Positions 9,105 through 19,374 of a stretch of 64,000 bases of DNA are shown here, one piece after another. Location of the stretch: NCBI RefSeq assembly GCF_025961205.1, contig NZ_JAOQNH010000001.1, positions 3,062,001-3,126,000 of the forward strand, read 5' to 3'. Both the position numbers and the translations under genes were made by a program. The notes beneath the pieces were generated by a model. The model was not told the origin of the DNA and searched no databases. It saw nothing but the letters and a program-made list of their open reading frames with translations. Positions within the stretch are counted from its first letter, which is position 1; each line of letters starts with the position of its first letter. Origin of the DNA: Azospirillum fermentarium (lineage in GTDB: Bacteria > Pseudomonadota > Alphaproteobacteria > Azospirillales > Azospirillaceae).

Positions 9105-9548
9105 ATGACCCCTCACGATCCCATCGACGGCCTGCTGAAACCGACCGGCGTGTCGGAGGTCGATGAACAGCATACCGCCATCCTGGATTCCCTGGACGGG
9201 ATCCTGGAACAGGACACGGTGGATCTGGCCGATTTGGCCGCGCTGAAACGGCTGCTGCAGGAGCATTTCGACGAGGAGGAGGCGCTGATGCGCCAGATCC
9301 TGTCGCTGGATTACGCGGACCATTGCGAAAAGCACCGCCACTTCATCCAGTACATCGCCACGCTGGAAGCGCGGGCGGGCGAAAGCGGGCCGCTGCCGTC
9401 CGGCGACGTGCATCTGCTGCGCGCGTGGTTCGTCAGCCATTCCAACGTCCACGACCTGGACATCGCCGACGACATGAACCGGCTGGGCCGGTCGCAGCAG
9501 GTCCGCGACCTGGGCCTGTGGCTGGAGGCGCTGAAGGCCCCGTCGTAA
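9105..9548 (+). CDS. Bacteriohemerythrin
   Basis: This 147-residue single-domain hemerythrin binds O2 reversibly at a di-iron centre. All seven ligands can be read in order: H23 (EVDEQHT), H54 and E58 (HFDEEE), H73 and H77 (HCEKH), and H112 and D117 (HSNVHD). There is no fused signalling domain, so an oxygen-storage, oxygen-delivery or sensing role in the cytoplasm is likely. In a microaerophilic nitrogen fixer it could buffer oxygen, but nothing here ties it to fix regulation. It converges on the SH3 lipoprotein gene with a 5-bp gap. Confidence 0.88.
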   Translation: MTPHDPIDGLLKPTGVSEVDEQHTAILDSLDGILEQDTVDLADLAALKRLLQEHFDEEEALMRQILSLDYADHCEKHRHFIQYIATLEARAGESGPLPSGDVHLLRAWFVSHSNVHDLDIADDMNRLGRSQQVRDLGLWLEALKAPS

Positions 9549-9553
9549 GCCGG

Positions 9554-10042
9554 TTACGACGGGTCCGGCACCGGCGTGGCCTGGATGGCGGTGCCCTTGA
9601 TGGGGGCGGCCTGCACCTTGGTGCGCGGGGCGGCTTTCATGGCCGGACCGTCGTTGTCGGCGGGCTTGGGCATGACGGTGGTGGTGCCGCGGGGGCTGCT
9701 CTGGTTGGTGCCGCGCAGTTCCAGGAGGTCGAGCCGGACATAGGCCATGCCGCCCGCCGCCTGCAGCGCGAACCAGTCGGTGTTGGGCACCCGGCCCAGC
9801 ACCTTCACCGGCTGGCCCAGCGACAGGCGCCCGACCACGGCGGCGCTGGTGGTGGGGGCGGAGCGCAGGTTGGCGTTCTTTCCCGCCTCCCACTCGCCCG
9901 ACACGGGCAGCAGTCCCTTGGGCGCCGTCTCAGCCGCCGGGGGCGGCGGGGCCGAGCCGCCGAACCGCCAGCCGCAGCCCGTCACCGGCAGGCTCAACGC
10001 CAGAGCCAGAAGGACCGGAACCGCCCGAGACATCCTCACCAT
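9554..10042 (-). CDS. SH3-domain lipoprotein
   Basis: This 162-residue protein has a lipoprotein signal peptide (MSRAVPVLLALALSLPVTGCG, lipobox cysteine after VTG). A bacterial SH3 domain follows at about residues 45-110 (NLRSAPTTSAAVVGRLSLGQPVKVLG, then WFALQAAGGMAYV). The tail is disordered and rich in Ala, Lys, Pro and Thr. Such SH3b modules usually bind peptidoglycan peptides. The ATG at 10042 lies 7 bases after GAGGG; an upstream TTG is less likely. It lies 72 bp downstream of guaD on the same strand. Confidence 0.78.
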   Translation of the reverse strand: MVRMSRAVPVLLALALSLPVTGCGWRFGGSAPPPPAAETAPKGLLPVSGEWEAGKNANLRSAPTTSAAVVGRLSLGQPVKVLGRVPNTDWFALQAAGGMAYVRLDLLELRGTNQSSPRGTTTVMPKPADNDGPAMKAAPRTKVQAAPIKGTAIQATPVPDPS

Positions 10043-10114
10043 CACCAAACCCTCATATTCTTGCGGCGCAGCAGCGGCGGACTGTACGCCAGCGCGGCTT
10101 TGCCGTGAAGCCGG

Positions 10115-11428
10115 TTAAGCTGTGGTTGTAGCGATGTCACGGCATCCCTGGACATAGGTGGCCGTCACCACCCGCTCGTCGCCCAGCGTCATCAGGGCGA
10201 ACAGCTCATCCTCCAGCCCGCGGGCGGTCTTCATCCGGTGGGCCAGCGCCGGAATGGCCGACGGGTCCAACACCACCGCGTCGGCCCAGGCGCCGGGCAC
10301 GAACGTCCCGATGGCATCCCCCATCCCCAGCGCCAGCGCGTTGCCGCGGGTCATGGTGTAGAAGGCGGCCAGGGCCGGCAGGTTCTGCCCCTGAAGCTGG
10401 AGCACCTTGTAGAGTTCCGCCGCCGTGCGCAGCATGGAATAGCTGGTGCCGCCGCCCACGTCGGTGGCCAGCCCCGTGCGCACCCCGGCACCCCGCACCC
10501 GTGCGGCGTCGAACAGCCCGCTGCCGATGAACAGGTTGGACGTGGGGCACGCCACCGCCACCGCCCCCGACGCGGCCAGCCGCGCCAGCTCGCCGTCGGA
10601 CAGGTGCAGGCAATGGCCCAACAGCGACCGCGGCCCCAGCAGGCCGAAACGGCCGTACACGTCGGTGTAGTCGCGGGCGGCGGGGAACAGGCGGGCCACC
10701 TGCCGGATCTCCTCATGGTTTTCCGACAGGTGGGTTTGCAGGTAGCAGTCCGGGTGTTCCGACAGCAGCGCCCCCGCCGCATCCAACTGTTCGGGCGTGG
10801 AGGTGATGGCGAACCGCGGGGTGACGGCGTAGCGCTGCCGCCCCCGCCCGTGCCAGCGCCCGATCAGCGCCTTGGAGTCGTCGTAGCCGCGCTGGGCGGT
10901 GTCGCACAGGGGGGCCGGGGCGTGGCGGTCCATCATCACCTTGCCGGCGATCATGGCGGTGCCGCGGCGCTCGGATTCGGCGAAGAACGCCTCCACCGAT
11001 TCCGGGTGGACCGAGCCGTAGACCACGGCGGTGGTGGTGCCGTTGCGCAGCAATTCGTCGAGGAAGAACCGCGCCTGCCGGGCGGCGAAGGCCGGGTCGC
11101 CGTACTTCTGTTCCTCGGCGAAGGTGTAGGTGGTGAGCCAGTCGAGAAGCTGCGCCCCATAGGACGCGATCACCTGGGTCTGGGGAAAATGGATGTGCAG
11201 GTCGATGAAGCCCGGCATCACCAGCCGTTCCCCATGATCCTCCACCGGGGTTCCGGGCGGCAGATGGGGTTCCAGCACCGCCGCCGGGCCGACGGCGGCG
11301 ATGCGCCCGTCCTCCACCCGCAGCATGCCGTCGGGGATCAGGGTGTAGCTGGCGGCATCGCCCGCCCCCGCCGGTTCGGCGGTGAAGCTGAACAGCCGCC
11401 CGCGGATGGCGCGTACGACGGCGGTCAT
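10115..11428 (-). CDS. guaD: Guanine deaminase
   Basis: This 437-residue amidohydrolase converts guanine to xanthine. Metal ligands and family motifs are visible: [19 protein letters not shown] near residue 75, [25 protein letters not shown], and [16 protein letters not shown] (metal-binding Asp). The length matches bacterial guanine deaminases. Its ATG overlaps the stop of puuD by 4 bp (ATGA), so the two are translationally coupled in a purine-degradation operon. Confidence 0.93.
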   Translation of the reverse strand: MTAVVRAIRGRLFSFTAEPAGAGDAASYTLIPDGMLRVEDGRIAAVGPAAVLEPHLPPGTPVEDHGERLVMPGFIDLHIHFPQTQVIASYGAQLLDWLTTYTFAEEQKYGDPAFAARQARFFLDELLRNGTTTAVVYGSVHPESVEAFFAESERRGTAMIAGKVMMDRHAPAPLCDTAQRGYDDSKALIGRWHGRGRQRYAVTPRFAITSTPEQLDAAGALLSEHPDCYLQTHLSENHEEIRQVARLFPAARDYTDVYGRFGLLGPRSLLGHCLHLSDGELARLAASGAVAVACPTSNLFIGSGLFDAARVRGAGVRTGLATDVGGGTSYSMLRTAAELYKVLQLQGQNLPALAAFYTMTRGNALALGMGDAIGTFVPGAWADAVVLDPSAIPALAHRMKTARGLEDELFALMTLGDERVVTATYVQGCRDIATTTA

Positions 11429-12630
11429 CGCACCACCCCCGTCCCAACCGCCTCGGCCCAGGCGGCGAGCGTCCGCCGCTCGTCCGCCGTGATGCCGGTG
11501 ACGTTGCCGGGGGGCATGGCGTCGGTCAGCACCGCGTGCAGCCGGATCAGCGGCGCGTGGCGGCGGATGGCGGCGGGATCATCCAGCCGCACCCCCTTGG
11601 GCGGGGACGCCAGCCCTTCCCACACCGGGGTTTCGGCGTGGCACATGGAGCAGCGGGACAGCACGATCTCCTCCACCGCCGCCACATCCACCGATGCGGG
11701 AACGGGCGCAGCGGCCACCGCGTGGCGCGGGCCGGCGGCGGACAGCAGCACGATGGCCGCGAACCCCGCCGCGGCCACGCCCCAGGTCCACCACGGGGTG
11801 GGCTTGCCGGCGTGGCGGCTGTTGAAGAAATGGCGGATGGCTGCCCCCATCACCAGCACCACCGCCACGATCACCCAGTTGTAGCGGGTGGCGAAGACCA
11901 GCGGGTAATGGTTGCTGAGCATCAGGAACACCACCGGCAGGGTCAGGTAGTTGTTGTGCAGCGACCGCTGCTTGGCCTGCTTCCCCAGCGCCGGGTCGGG
12001 GATCCTGCCCGCCAGCATGGCCGCCACCGTCTTGCGCTGGTTGGGAATGATGACGAGGAAGACGTTGGCCGACATCATGGTCGCCATCAGCGCGCCGATG
12101 TGCAGCATGGCGCCGCGCCCGGTGAACAGGTGCGTCAGCCCCCACGCCACCGCCACCAGAAACACGAAGCCCGCCAGGGCCAGCGTGGTGTCGTTGCGGC
12201 CCAGCGGCGATTTGCACAGCCGGTCATAGACGGTCCAGCCCAGCGCCAGCGCAGCCACACTGATCGCCACCGCCCCCCAATGGGGCAGCGCCAGCACCGC
12301 CGGGTCGATCAGGTACAGATCCGCCCCGCGGTAATAGAGCACGCACAGCAAAAAGAACCCGCTGAGCCAGGTGCTGTAGGCTTCCCACAGGAACCACGTC
12401 AGCTTTTCCGGCAGCCGGGCGGGGGCGACCAGATACTTGACCATGTGGTAGAAGCCGCCGCCGTGGATCTGCCACGCCTCCCCCGCCGCCCCGGCGGGCA
12501 GGCCGTCGGCCCGCCGCAGGCTGGCGTCGAGGTGGATGAAGTAGAACGACGACCCGATCCACGCGATGGCCGTCACCACATGCAGCCAGCGCGCCGCCAG
12601 ATTGACCCATTCCCAAAGCACCGCGTCCAT
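11425..12630 (-). CDS. puuD: Urate hydroxylase PuuD, membrane urate oxidase with cytochrome c tail
   Basis: This 401-residue membrane protein begins with transmembrane helices ([20 protein letters not shown]). It has about seven to eight hydrophobic segments, then a C-terminal cytochrome c domain with the haem motif CSMCH at residues 327-331 and a downstream MPPGN methionine as likely axial ligand. This is the PuuD layout: urate oxidation coupled to the respiratory chain instead of making hydrogen peroxide. AAGGGG six bases upstream sets the ATG at 12630. It is first in the puuD-guaD operon; no xanthine dehydrogenase gene is in the window. Confidence 0.9.
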   Translation of the reverse strand: MDAVLWEWVNLAARWLHVVTAIAWIGSSFYFIHLDASLRRADGLPAGAAGEAWQIHGGGFYHMVKYLVAPARLPEKLTWFLWEAYSTWLSGFFLLCVLYYRGADLYLIDPAVLALPHWGAVAISVAALALGWTVYDRLCKSPLGRNDTTLALAGFVFLVAVAWGLTHLFTGRGAMLHIGALMATMMSANVFLVIIPNQRKTVAAMLAGRIPDPALGKQAKQRSLHNNYLTLPVVFLMLSNHYPLVFATRYNWVIVAVVLVMGAAIRHFFNSRHAGKPTPWWTWGVAAAGFAAIVLLSAAGPRHAVAAAPVPASVDVAAVEEIVLSRCSMCHAETPVWEGLASPPKGVRLDDPAAIRRHAPLIRLHAVLTDAMPPGNVTGITADERRTLAAWAEAVGTGVVR

Positions 12631-12717
12631 GAACCGCCCCTTCGCCATGACGATTGGGTCAGTGTAAGGCCGGCGTGTGCGCCGCGGAAAGATGGGCCGT
12701 GCGGGGACGGCGGAAAA

Positions 12718-13740
12718 TCAGTGCAGGCCCCGGTCCAGCAGGGTGGCGATGCGTGCGGCGATGCGGTCGTGAATCGCCGCGCGGGACGGCACGCCGCCAT
12801 CGCGGCACAGGGCGGGGTCTTCCCCCTCGTCCTCCAGGATGGCGGCGGCCTTGGCGGTGCAGACGCCGAACAGGCTGAACGGCGTGGCGGCGGGCAGCGC
12901 CTCCGGCTCCACGCCGGGGATCAGGGTTTTCAGCGCCCCCGCCGCCGGTCCCGTGTGCAGCAGATGCACAGGAGCCGCCGGCGGGGACAGGCTGGCGGGG
13001 GCGAAGCTGTCGGCCAGTTCGGGATCGACGGCCACGGCCAACGCCACGCGGGGATCGCGGCGGCTGGCCCCCGCCTCCGGCCCCGCGGCATCGGCGTGAA
13101 GATCGACGCCCTGGGCGGCGAACCAGCCGCAGTCCGGCCCCCGGCGTGGGGCATCGCAGGAGCCGCGGAACCGTTCCCCGTCCAGACGCCCGCCGGCCAC
13201 GGCCAGCGCCGACGTGCCGCCCATGAAGAACCCCAGCGCCGCCACCCGGCCCGGCGCCGTATGGGATGCAAGCTCCGGGTCGGCCAGCACGGCGTCGAGA
13301 GCCGCCGACAGATCGCCGGGGCGCAGCCACGCCTCCGCCACCGCCCGGCGGGCGTCGGTGGGTTTCAGGGGCGGGGGATGGGCGATGACGGCGACGGTGC
13401 CGCGCCGGGCCAGGGCCGCGGCGATCCACCCCGCCGCCCCCGGATTGGCGCGCAGCCCGCCATGGGCGATCAGCACGACGGGAAAGCGTCCGTCCGCCAC
13501 CGCCGCCCCGCGGCGCCCGGCCACGCCGGTGAAGACCGGCGATGCCCCGAACACCGCCGGATCGCCGCCGTCCTTGGCGGGATACCAGACGGTGGCCCCG
13601 ATGGCCTGTCCACGGGCGGGGGCCTCCACCGTCAGCGTGCGGAAACCGGGGGCACGGTCCGCCCCCTCGTCGGCTCGCAGGGAGGCGGCGTGCAGCCCCA
13701 ACCCCAGCGCAACGGCCATGCCGATCCCGTGATTGAGCAT
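12718..13740 (-). CDS. Secreted alpha/beta-hydrolase (dienelactone-hydrolase-like) with altered nucleophile
   Basis: This 340-residue protein has an N-terminal signal peptide ([17 protein letters not shown]) and an alpha/beta-hydrolase fold of the predicted dienelactone-hydrolase type. Visible segments are [27 protein letters not shown], and the nucleophile elbow region [16 protein letters not shown]. The elbow should read G-x-S-x-G but here is GFFMGG, with Phe172 (codon TTC) in place of serine; a single base would separate TTC from [12 protein letters not shown] and the late VHLLHTGP strand resemble later parts of the fold. It could be a non-catalytic binding protein, use another residue, or carry a recent mutation. 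The ATG at 13740 was chosen, with an in-frame ATG at 13752 as the alternative. Confidence 0.7.
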   Translation of the reverse strand: MLNHGIGMAVALGLGLHAASLRADEGADRAPGFRTLTVEAPARGQAIGATVWYPAKDGGDPAVFGASPVFTGVAGRRGAAVADGRFPVVLIAHGGLRANPGAAGWIAAALARRGTVAVIAHPPPLKPTDARRAVAEAWLRPGDLSAALDAVLADPELASHTAPGRVAALGFFMGGTSALAVAGGRLDGERFRGSCDAPRRGPDCGWFAAQGVDLHADAAGPEAGASRRDPRVALAVAVDPELADSFAPASLSPPAAPVHLLHTGPAAGALKTLIPGVEPEALPAATPFSLFGVCTAKAAAILEDEGEDPALCRDGGVPSRAAIHDRIAARIATLLDRGLH

Positions 13741-13881
13741 TCTTCCCCCCATCCAAGCCGCGAAGACATGGGGAGGCTGCCGCCGGAAACCAACACCCCG
13801 GCCTCTACCGGGCGGCATCCCCCTTGCACCGCCCCCGCCGCACCCCATCTGCGGACGGACCAACCAACGGAGGCCACGGTC

Positions 13882-14202
13882 ATGCTGCTGTCCACCACCG
13901 ATTCCATCGAGGGGCGCCGGGTCGTCCAGTATCTGGGCGTGGTGACCGGGGAAGCGATCATCGGCGTGCACATCTTCCGCGACCTGTTCGCCGGCATCCG
14001 CGACATCGTGGGCGGGCGGGCCGGTGGCTATCAGAACGCGCTGAAAGAGGCCCGCGAGGCCGCGTTTGCGGATCTGGAGGCCGCAGCATCCGGGCTGGGC
14101 GCCAACGCCGTCGTCGCCATCGACGTGGATTACGAGGTGCTGGGCAAGGAAAACGGCATGCTGATGGTGTCGGTCAACGGCACCGCCGTGCGGCTGGAAT
14201 GA
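13882..14202 (+). CDS. YbjQ/UPF0145 family protein
   Basis: This 106-residue protein matches the YbjQ family (UPF0145, once called heavy-metal-binding domain). It opens [20 protein letters not shown] and contains [19 protein letters not shown] and [33 protein letters not shown]. These proteins form small pentameric assemblies of unclear function. ACGGAGG at 13867-13873 is a strong ribosome-binding site. It lies between the divergent hydrolase gene and tex. Confidence 0.88.
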   Translation: MLLSTTDSIEGRRVVQYLGVVTGEAIIGVHIFRDLFAGIRDIVGGRAGGYQNALKEAREAAFADLEAAASGLGANAVVAIDVDYEVLGKENGMLMVSVNGTAVRLE

Positions 14203-14281
14203 CCCAAGCCATTTGCCCCGGCCCGCGTATGGGAGTATAGACCCGGCCCCACAGGTTCCAACCATGAGAGGCGGGCCCTCC

Positions 14282-16651
14282 ATGCTTTCGATCACCCAGC
14301 GCATCGCCGACGAGCTTCAGGTCCGCGAGGCCCAGGTCGCCGCCGCCGTCTCCCTGCTCGACGAAGGGTCAACCGTGCCCTTCGTCGCCCGTTACCGCAA
14401 GGAGGCGACCGGCGGCCTGGACGACACCCAGCTTCGCACGCTCGACGAGCGGCTGCGCTACCTGCGCGAGCTTGAGGAACGCCGGGCGGCGATCCTCGCC
14501 TCCATCGAGGAACAGGGCAAGCTGACCCCGGAACTGGCCGGGCAGATCCGCAGCGCCGACACCAAGACCCGGCTGGAGGATCTCTATCTCCCCTACAAGA
14601 CCAAGCGCCGGACCAAGGCGTCCATCGCGCGTGAGGCCGGGCTGGAGCCGCTGGCCGACCGTCTCCTGTCCGACCCCACCCGGTCGCCGGAGGCCGAGGC
14701 CGCCGCCTTCCTGAAACCCGACGCCGTGCCCGACGTGAAGGCCGCCCTGGACGGCGCCCGCCACATCCTGGTGGAACGCTTCGGGGAAGACGCCGAGCTG
14801 GTGGGCCGCCTGCGCACCACCATGGCCGACCGTGGCCGCGTGTGGTCCAAGGTGATCGAGGAGAAGAAGGCGGAGGGCGCCAAGTTCTCCGACTATTTCG
14901 ATTTCGACGAGCCGTGGAAGCAGGTGCCGTCCCACCGGGCGCTCGCCCTGTTCCGCGGGCGCGCCCAGGGGGTGCTGGACCTGCGCCTGGACCTTGAGGT
15001 CGAAGAGGGCCAGCCCCACCCGGCGGAAAACACCATCGCCGCCCATACCGGCATCCGCGGCAACCAGGGCCGCCCCGCCGACAAGTGGCTGGGCGACGTC
15101 TGCCGCTGGACGTGGAAGCTGAAGATCGGCCCGCATATCGAAAACGACCTGATGGGCGAACTGCGCGAACGGGCGGAGGACGAGGCCATCCGCGTCTTCG
15201 CCCGCAACCTGCACGATTTGCTGCTGGCCGCCCCGGCCGGGCCGCGGGCCACCATCGGGCTGGACCCCGGCATCCGCACCGGGGTGAAGGTGGCGGTGGT
15301 GGACGCCACCGGCAAGCTGGTGGAAACCACCACCATCTATCCCCACCAGCCGCGCAACGACTGGGACGGCTCCATCGCCGTGCTGGCGGCCCTGGCCGTG
15401 CGGCACAAGGCCGAACTGGTCGCCATCGGCAATGGCACGGCATCGCGCGAAACCGACAAGCTGGTGCAGGACCTGTTCAAGCGCCACCCCGACCTGACGC
15501 TCACCAAGATCATGGTGTCGGAGGCCGGCGCCTCGGTCTATTCCGCGTCGGAAGTGGCGGCGGCGGAATTCCCCGGCCTGGACGTGTCGCTGCGCGGCGC
15601 CGTCTCCATCGCCCGGCGCCTGCAGGATCCGCTGGCCGAGCTGGTGAAGATCGAGCCGAAGTCCATCGGTGTGGGCCAGTACCAGCACGACGTGGGTGCC
15701 TCCAAGCTGGCCCGCTCGCTGGACGCGGTGGTGGAAGACTGCGTGAACGCCGTGGGGGTGGATCTCAACACCGCCTCCATCCCGCTGTTGACGCGGGTGT
15801 CGGGGCTGAACGAGACCATCGCCCGCAACATCGTGGAATTCCGCGACCGCAACGGCGCCTTCCGCACGCGCAAGCAGCTTCTCGACGTTGCTCGCCTGGG
15901 GCCGAAGACCTTCGAGCAGGCGGCGGGCTTCCTGCGCATCCGCGGCGGCGACACGCCGCTCGATTCCTCCGCCGTCCACCCCGAAGCCTATCCGGTGGTG
16001 GAACGCATCCTGAAGACAACGGGCCGCGAGCTGGGCAGCGTCATCGGCGATGCCCGCTTCCTGCGGTCCCTGAGTGCGGAGGATTACACCGACGCCCGTT
16101 TCGGCGTGCCGACGGTGGAAGACATCCTGAAGGAGCTGGAGAAGCCGGGCCGCGACCCACGGCCCGAGTTCAAGACCGCCGAATTCAAGGACGGCGTGAA
16201 CGAACTGAAGGATCTCCAGCCCGGCATGATGCTGGAAGGGGTGGTGACCAACGTCACCGCCTTCGGCGCCTTCGTTGACGTGGGCGTGCACCAGGACGGT
16301 CTGGTCCACATCTCCCAGCTTGCCGACAGCTTCGTCAAGGACCCCCACGCGGTGGTGAAGGCCGGTGACGTGGTGAAGGTCAAGGTGCTGGAGGTGGACC
16401 TGCCGCGCAAGCGCGTGGCCCTGACCATGCGCATGAGCGAGGCCCCGGCCCGCAACGCCGGCCCCCGGGGCGGCAACGGCCCGTCGCGTGACGAGCGCAA
16501 CAACAATCGCGACGACCGCAACAGCCGCCCGTCCGGCGGCAAGCCCGCCGGCGGCAAGGGCGGCCCGGCCCCGGCGCGCAAGCCGGAGCCGGCCCCCGGC
16601 AACAGCGCGCTGGCCGAAGCCTTCGCCCGCGCCCGCGCCGGCAAGAAGTAA
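14282..16651 (+). CDS. tex: Tex, S1 RNA-binding transcription accessory protein
   Basis: This 789-residue Tex/YhgF protein opens [20 protein letters not shown]. It has the N-terminal Tex core ([21 protein letters not shown]), a YqgF RNase H-like domain ([22 protein letters not shown]), helix-hairpin-helix segments ([21 protein letters not shown]) and an S1 domain at about residues 643-717 ([20 protein letters not shown]). A tail of about 70 residues rich in Arg, Asn, Gly and Pro follows and is probably disordered. Tex binds nucleic acid and assists transcription and RNA processing. The ATG at 14282 follows AGAGG; an ATG six codons earlier is possible. Confidence 0.93.
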   Translation: MLSITQRIADELQVREAQVAAAVSLLDEGSTVPFVARYRKEATGGLDDTQLRTLDERLRYLRELEERRAAILASIEEQGKLTPELAGQIRSADTKTRLEDLYLPYKTKRRTKASIAREAGLEPLADRLLSDPTRSPEAEAAAFLKPDAVPDVKAALDGARHILVERFGEDAELVGRLRTTMADRGRVWSKVIEEKKAEGAKFSDYFDFDEPWKQVPSHRALALFRGRAQGVLDLRLDLEVEEGQPHPAENTIAAHTGIRGNQGRPADKWLGDVCRWTWKLKIGPHIENDLMGELRERAEDEAIRVFARNLHDLLLAAPAGPRATIGLDPGIRTGVKVAVVDATGKLVETTTIYPHQPRNDWDGSIAVLAALAVRHKAELVAIGNGTASRETDKLVQDLFKRHPDLTLTKIMVSEAGASVYSASEVAAAEFPGLDVSLRGAVSIARRLQDPLAELVKIEPKSIGVGQYQHDVGASKLARSLDAVVEDCVNAVGVDLNTASIPLLTRVSGLNETIARNIVEFRDRNGAFRTRKQLLDVARLGPKTFEQAAGFLRIRGGDTPLDSSAVHPEAYPVVERILKTTGRELGSVIGDARFLRSLSAEDYTDARFGVPTVEDILKELEKPGRDPRPEFKTAEFKDGVNELKDLQPGMMLEGVVTNVTAFGAFVDVGVHQDGLVHISQLADSFVKDPHAVVKAGDVVKVKVLEVDLPRKRVALTMRMSEAPARNAGPRGGNGPSRDERNNNRDDRNSRPSGGKPAGGKGGPAPARKPEPAPGNSALAEAFARARAGKK

Positions 16652-17009
16652 GCCTCTTTCCCCCTCGATCCCCGTTGTGTGGGGAAGAGGAATTGTCCCC
16701 GGTCCCAGGCGGCGTGTTGACCGCACGCCGCCTGGCCCCTTTACCCCTGTCCGCCACAGCGCCTTCAATGCCCTTGCCATCGCCCCGCGCGCTCCGGCGG
16801 CCCGTGTTGGGGAAATTGTCAACGAACGCCGCTCCGTCACCGTCGATGCGGTTCTGCGTCCTGCCCGCCACTTCGAACCTCCAGCAGATTACGACCTGTC
16901 CATCGCCGCGGCGGAGCGGGGGAAGGAAATCGAACGGGACGCCCACCCGTGGGCCACGGAACGCCGCTCCCCCGTTGACCCCGGCCCCGCGCCGCGCCAT
17001 TGTCGCGCC
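16652..17009. other. Intergenic region tex-trmFO (358 bp)
   Basis: Beyond one terminator-like hairpin near the tex end, this stretch holds no convincing gene. Several short frames run through it but lack ribosome-binding sites and family resemblance. The trmFO promoter must lie here. A weak TTGTCA at 16817-16822 could be a -35 box, but no good -10 partner was found. Confidence 0.5.
16705..16738 (+). terminator. Hairpin downstream of tex, possible terminator
   Basis: A perfect 12-bp stem (CCAGGCGGCGTG at 16705-16716 with CACGCCGCCTGG at 16724-16735) has a 7-base loop. The downstream tract is C-rich (CCCCTTTACC) rather than T-rich, so termination efficiency is uncertain. Confidence 0.5.
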
Positions 17010-18347
17010 ATGTCCGAGATTCGTCCTGTTCACGTCATCGGCGGCGGTCTGGCCGGCAGCGAAGCGGCCTGGCAGCTCGCGTCGGCCGGTGTCCCCGTCA
17101 TCCTTCACGAAATGCGCCCCGTGCGCGGCACCGAGGCCCACCAGACCGACCATCTGGCGGAACTGGTGTGCTCCAACTCCCTGCGCTCCGACGATGCGGA
17201 CTACAACGCCGTCGGGCTGCTGCACGCGGAGATGCGGCGCACCGGCTCGCTGATCCTGTCGTGCGCCGACACGCACAAGGTGCCCGCCGGCGGTGCGCTG
17301 GCGGTGGACCGCGACGGCTTCGCCGCGGCGGTGACCCAGGCGCTGGCCCAGCACCCGCTGGTCACGCTGGTGCGCGAAGAGGTGCCGGCCATCCCGCCCG
17401 AGGACTGGGACAGCGTGATCGTCGCCACCGGCCCCCTCACCTCCCCCACCCTGGCCGACGCGGTGCGGGAGCTGACGGGCGAGGAGTCGCTGTCGTTCTT
17501 CGACGCCATCGCCCCCATCGTCCATCTGGACAGCGTGGACATGTCGAAGGCGTGGTTCCAGTCCCGCTACGACAAGCCCGGCCCCGGCGGCACCGGCAAG
17601 GACTACATCAACTGCGGCTTCGACAAGATCCCCTACAACGACTTCATCGACGCCCTGCTGGCCGCCGAGAAGGTTGACTTCAAGGAATGGGAGAAGAAGA
17701 CCCCCTATTTCGAAGGCTGCCTGCCGATCGAGGTGATGGCGGAGCGCGGGCGCGATACCCTGCGCTACGGCCCCATGAAGCCGGTGGGCCTGACCAATCC
17801 CCATGACGGGCGGCGCCCCTACGCCGTGGTGCAGTTGCGCCAGGACAACGCGCTGGGCACGCTCTACAACCTCGTGGGTTTCCAGACCAAGCTGCGCCAC
17901 GCCGAGCAGGTCCGGGTGTTCCGCATGATCCCCGGACTGGAAAACGCCGAATTCGCCCGGCTGGGCGGCCTGCACCGCAACACCTTCCTCAACAGCCCGC
18001 GGCTGCTGGACGGGGCGCTGCGGCTGAAGGCCATGCCCCGTTTGCGCTTCGCCGGCCAGATCACCGGGTGCGAGGGCTATGTGGAAAGTGCCGCCGTCGG
18101 CCTGCTGGCCGGCCGCTTCGCCGCGGCGGAACGGCGGGGCCGCGCCATCACCCCGCCGCCGTCCACCACGGCACTGGGGGCGATCCTGTCGCACATCACC
18201 GGCGGGGCCATGGCCGACACCTATCAGCCGATGAACGTGAACTTCGGCCTGTTCCCCCCCATCGACGACGCGATCCGCGGCAAGGAACGCAAACTGGCCT
18301 ACACCCGCCGCGCCGCCGCCGACCTGACGTCCTGGCTGGAGTCCTGA
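17010..18347 (+). CDS. trmFO: TrmFO, folate-dependent tRNA (uracil-5-)-methyltransferase
   Basis: This 445-residue flavoprotein makes m5U54 in tRNA using methylenetetrahydrofolate and FAD. It shows the FAD motif [13 protein letters not shown] at the N-terminus. Other TrmFO signatures are [68 protein letters not shown] and [13 protein letters not shown]. The length matches the family. The ATG at 17010 begins the flavin fold directly. It is followed by a bidirectional hairpin and a convergent gene. Confidence 0.95.
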   Translation: MSEIRPVHVIGGGLAGSEAAWQLASAGVPVILHEMRPVRGTEAHQTDHLAELVCSNSLRSDDADYNAVGLLHAEMRRTGSLILSCADTHKVPAGGALAVDRDGFAAAVTQALAQHPLVTLVREEVPAIPPEDWDSVIVATGPLTSPTLADAVRELTGEESLSFFDAIAPIVHLDSVDMSKAWFQSRYDKPGPGGTGKDYINCGFDKIPYNDFIDALLAAEKVDFKEWEKKTPYFEGCLPIEVMAERGRDTLRYGPMKPVGLTNPHDGRRPYAVVQLRQDNALGTLYNLVGFQTKLRHAEQVRVFRMIPGLENAEFARLGGLHRNTFLNSPRLLDGALRLKAMPRLRFAGQITGCEGYVESAAVGLLAGRFAAAERRGRAITPPPSTTALGAILSHITGGAMADTYQPMNVNFGLFPPIDDAIRGKERKLAYTRRAAADLTSWLES

Positions 18348-18356
18348 CCGGAAGAA

Positions 18357-18384
18357 CCCTCTCCCCGCCGGGGAGAGGGCTTTT
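18357..18384 (+). terminator. Terminator between trmFO and the convergent NDUFAF6-like gene
   Basis: A 10-bp GC-rich stem (CCCTCTCCCC at 18357-18366 with GGGGAGAGGG at 18370-18379) has a 3-base loop and is followed by CTTTTG. It sits six bases before the stop of the converging gene. Similar CCCTCTCCCC palindromes are common dispersed repeats in alphaproteobacteria. Confidence 0.7.
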
Positions 18385-18389
18385 GACCC

Positions 18390-19244
18390 TCAATACCGCC
18401 CGCGGAACGCCGCCCACGCCAGCCGCGCGTGACGGAAGGGGTTGGGCATGTGCAGCCGCGCGGCGAACACGTCGTTCCCTTCCCGTTTCAGCACCCCCAG
18501 ATGGACCGAGGCCAGCACCGCCGGCAGCAGCGCCGGCAGGGCGTCCCTGGGCACGTCCCGCCGGGCGGCGCGGGCCTGGTCCAGATGGGTTCTGGCGGCG
18601 GCGGCGACCTCCGCCACCACCGGGCGCAGGGCGGGGGTGGGCTTGAAGTCCAGCACCTCCCGCGCCTTGGCCCCATGGGCCTCCATCCGGTCGGCGGGCA
18701 GCAGGGTGCGGCCCTGGCGGGCGTGGAACGGCACGGCGCGCAGCAGACCGGCCAGCGCATAGCCGGTGGCGGCGTGGCGCCCGGCCTCCTGCGCCGCCGC
18801 GTCACGCACGCCCAGCGCCTCCAGCGCCAGCCGGGTCAGCGGCACGGCGGTGCCGGCGGCGTAGCGCTCCAGAGCGGCCAGGGTGGCGGGCGGCTCGTCG
18901 TCCAGGTCGGATTCCCGCGCGTCGATCAGGGCGTCGAAGGCATCGCGGCTCAGCCCATGGGCAGCCACCGCCTGCTGCAACGCCTGGACCACGCCGTGGA
19001 CGGGCGCGGCCCCCTCGCCGTACAGCGCGGCCACGGCGTCGCGCCACCATTGCAGGCGGATCTGGCCCAACAGCGGCTCGCTCACCACCTCGCGGGTCTT
19101 GGCGACCTCCACGTTGAAGGCGTAGAGGGCGAACAGGGCTTCCCGGCAGCCGGCGGGGGCGAACAGGGCGGTGAGGAAACGGTCGTTGTCGTATTTCCTC
19201 ACCTCCTGTCCGCAATAGGACAGGGCGGGGGTATCTTTGACCAT
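18390..19244 (-). CDS. NDUFAF6-like squalene/phytoene synthase-fold protein
   Basis: This 284-residue protein belongs to the squalene/phytoene synthase superfamily but lacks the aspartate-rich prenyl-diphosphate motifs. Where HpnC and HpnD have DDIAD, it reads AFNVEVAKTREVVSEP. It closely follows the pattern of NDUFAF6, the mitochondrial complex I assembly factor: ALYAFNVEVAKTREVVSE, IRLQWWRDAVAALYGEG, IDARESDLDD, and LLRAVPFHARQGRTLLP. A role in respiratory complex I assembly is therefore more likely than terpene synthesis, although it diverges from hpnCDE. The ATG at 19244 is preferred over an upstream TTG. Confidence 0.8.
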   Translation of the reverse strand: MVKDTPALSYCGQEVRKYDNDRFLTALFAPAGCREALFALYAFNVEVAKTREVVSEPLLGQIRLQWWRDAVAALYGEGAAPVHGVVQALQQAVAAHGLSRDAFDALIDARESDLDDEPPATLAALERYAAGTAVPLTRLALEALGVRDAAAQEAGRHAATGYALAGLLRAVPFHARQGRTLLPADRMEAHGAKAREVLDFKPTPALRPVVAEVAAAARTHLDQARAARRDVPRDALPALLPAVLASVHLGVLKREGNDVFAARLHMPNPFRHARLAWAAFRGRY

Positions 19245-19374
19245 CGGCAATCCGGTCGGAAAAAAGGGGGTTCAGACGTGCGGGGGGACGGGAAATCCGC
19301 GCGCCGCGCTTATATTAAACTCAACGGGCCGCCGTGCCAGCCCATTGCCGCGACAAAGAGCAGGCTCACCCCCC

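Noticed and set aside
5243-9166. A 1,307-codon plus-strand frame opposite the AsmA gene.
   Set aside because: It is a high-GC mirror frame with Arg, Gly, His and Gln-rich nonsense composition. The opposite strand encodes a clear AsmA protein with a membrane anchor and a ribosome-binding site.
11536-14202. An 888-codon plus-strand frame through puuD and the hydrolase gene.
   Set aside because: Only its end is real: it shares a frame with the YbjQ gene that starts at 13882. The rest is a shadow of two minus-strand genes.
16380-18194. A 604-codon minus-strand frame across the tex end and trmFO.
   Set aside because: Low-complexity mirror sequence opposite two well-supported genes, with no start signal.
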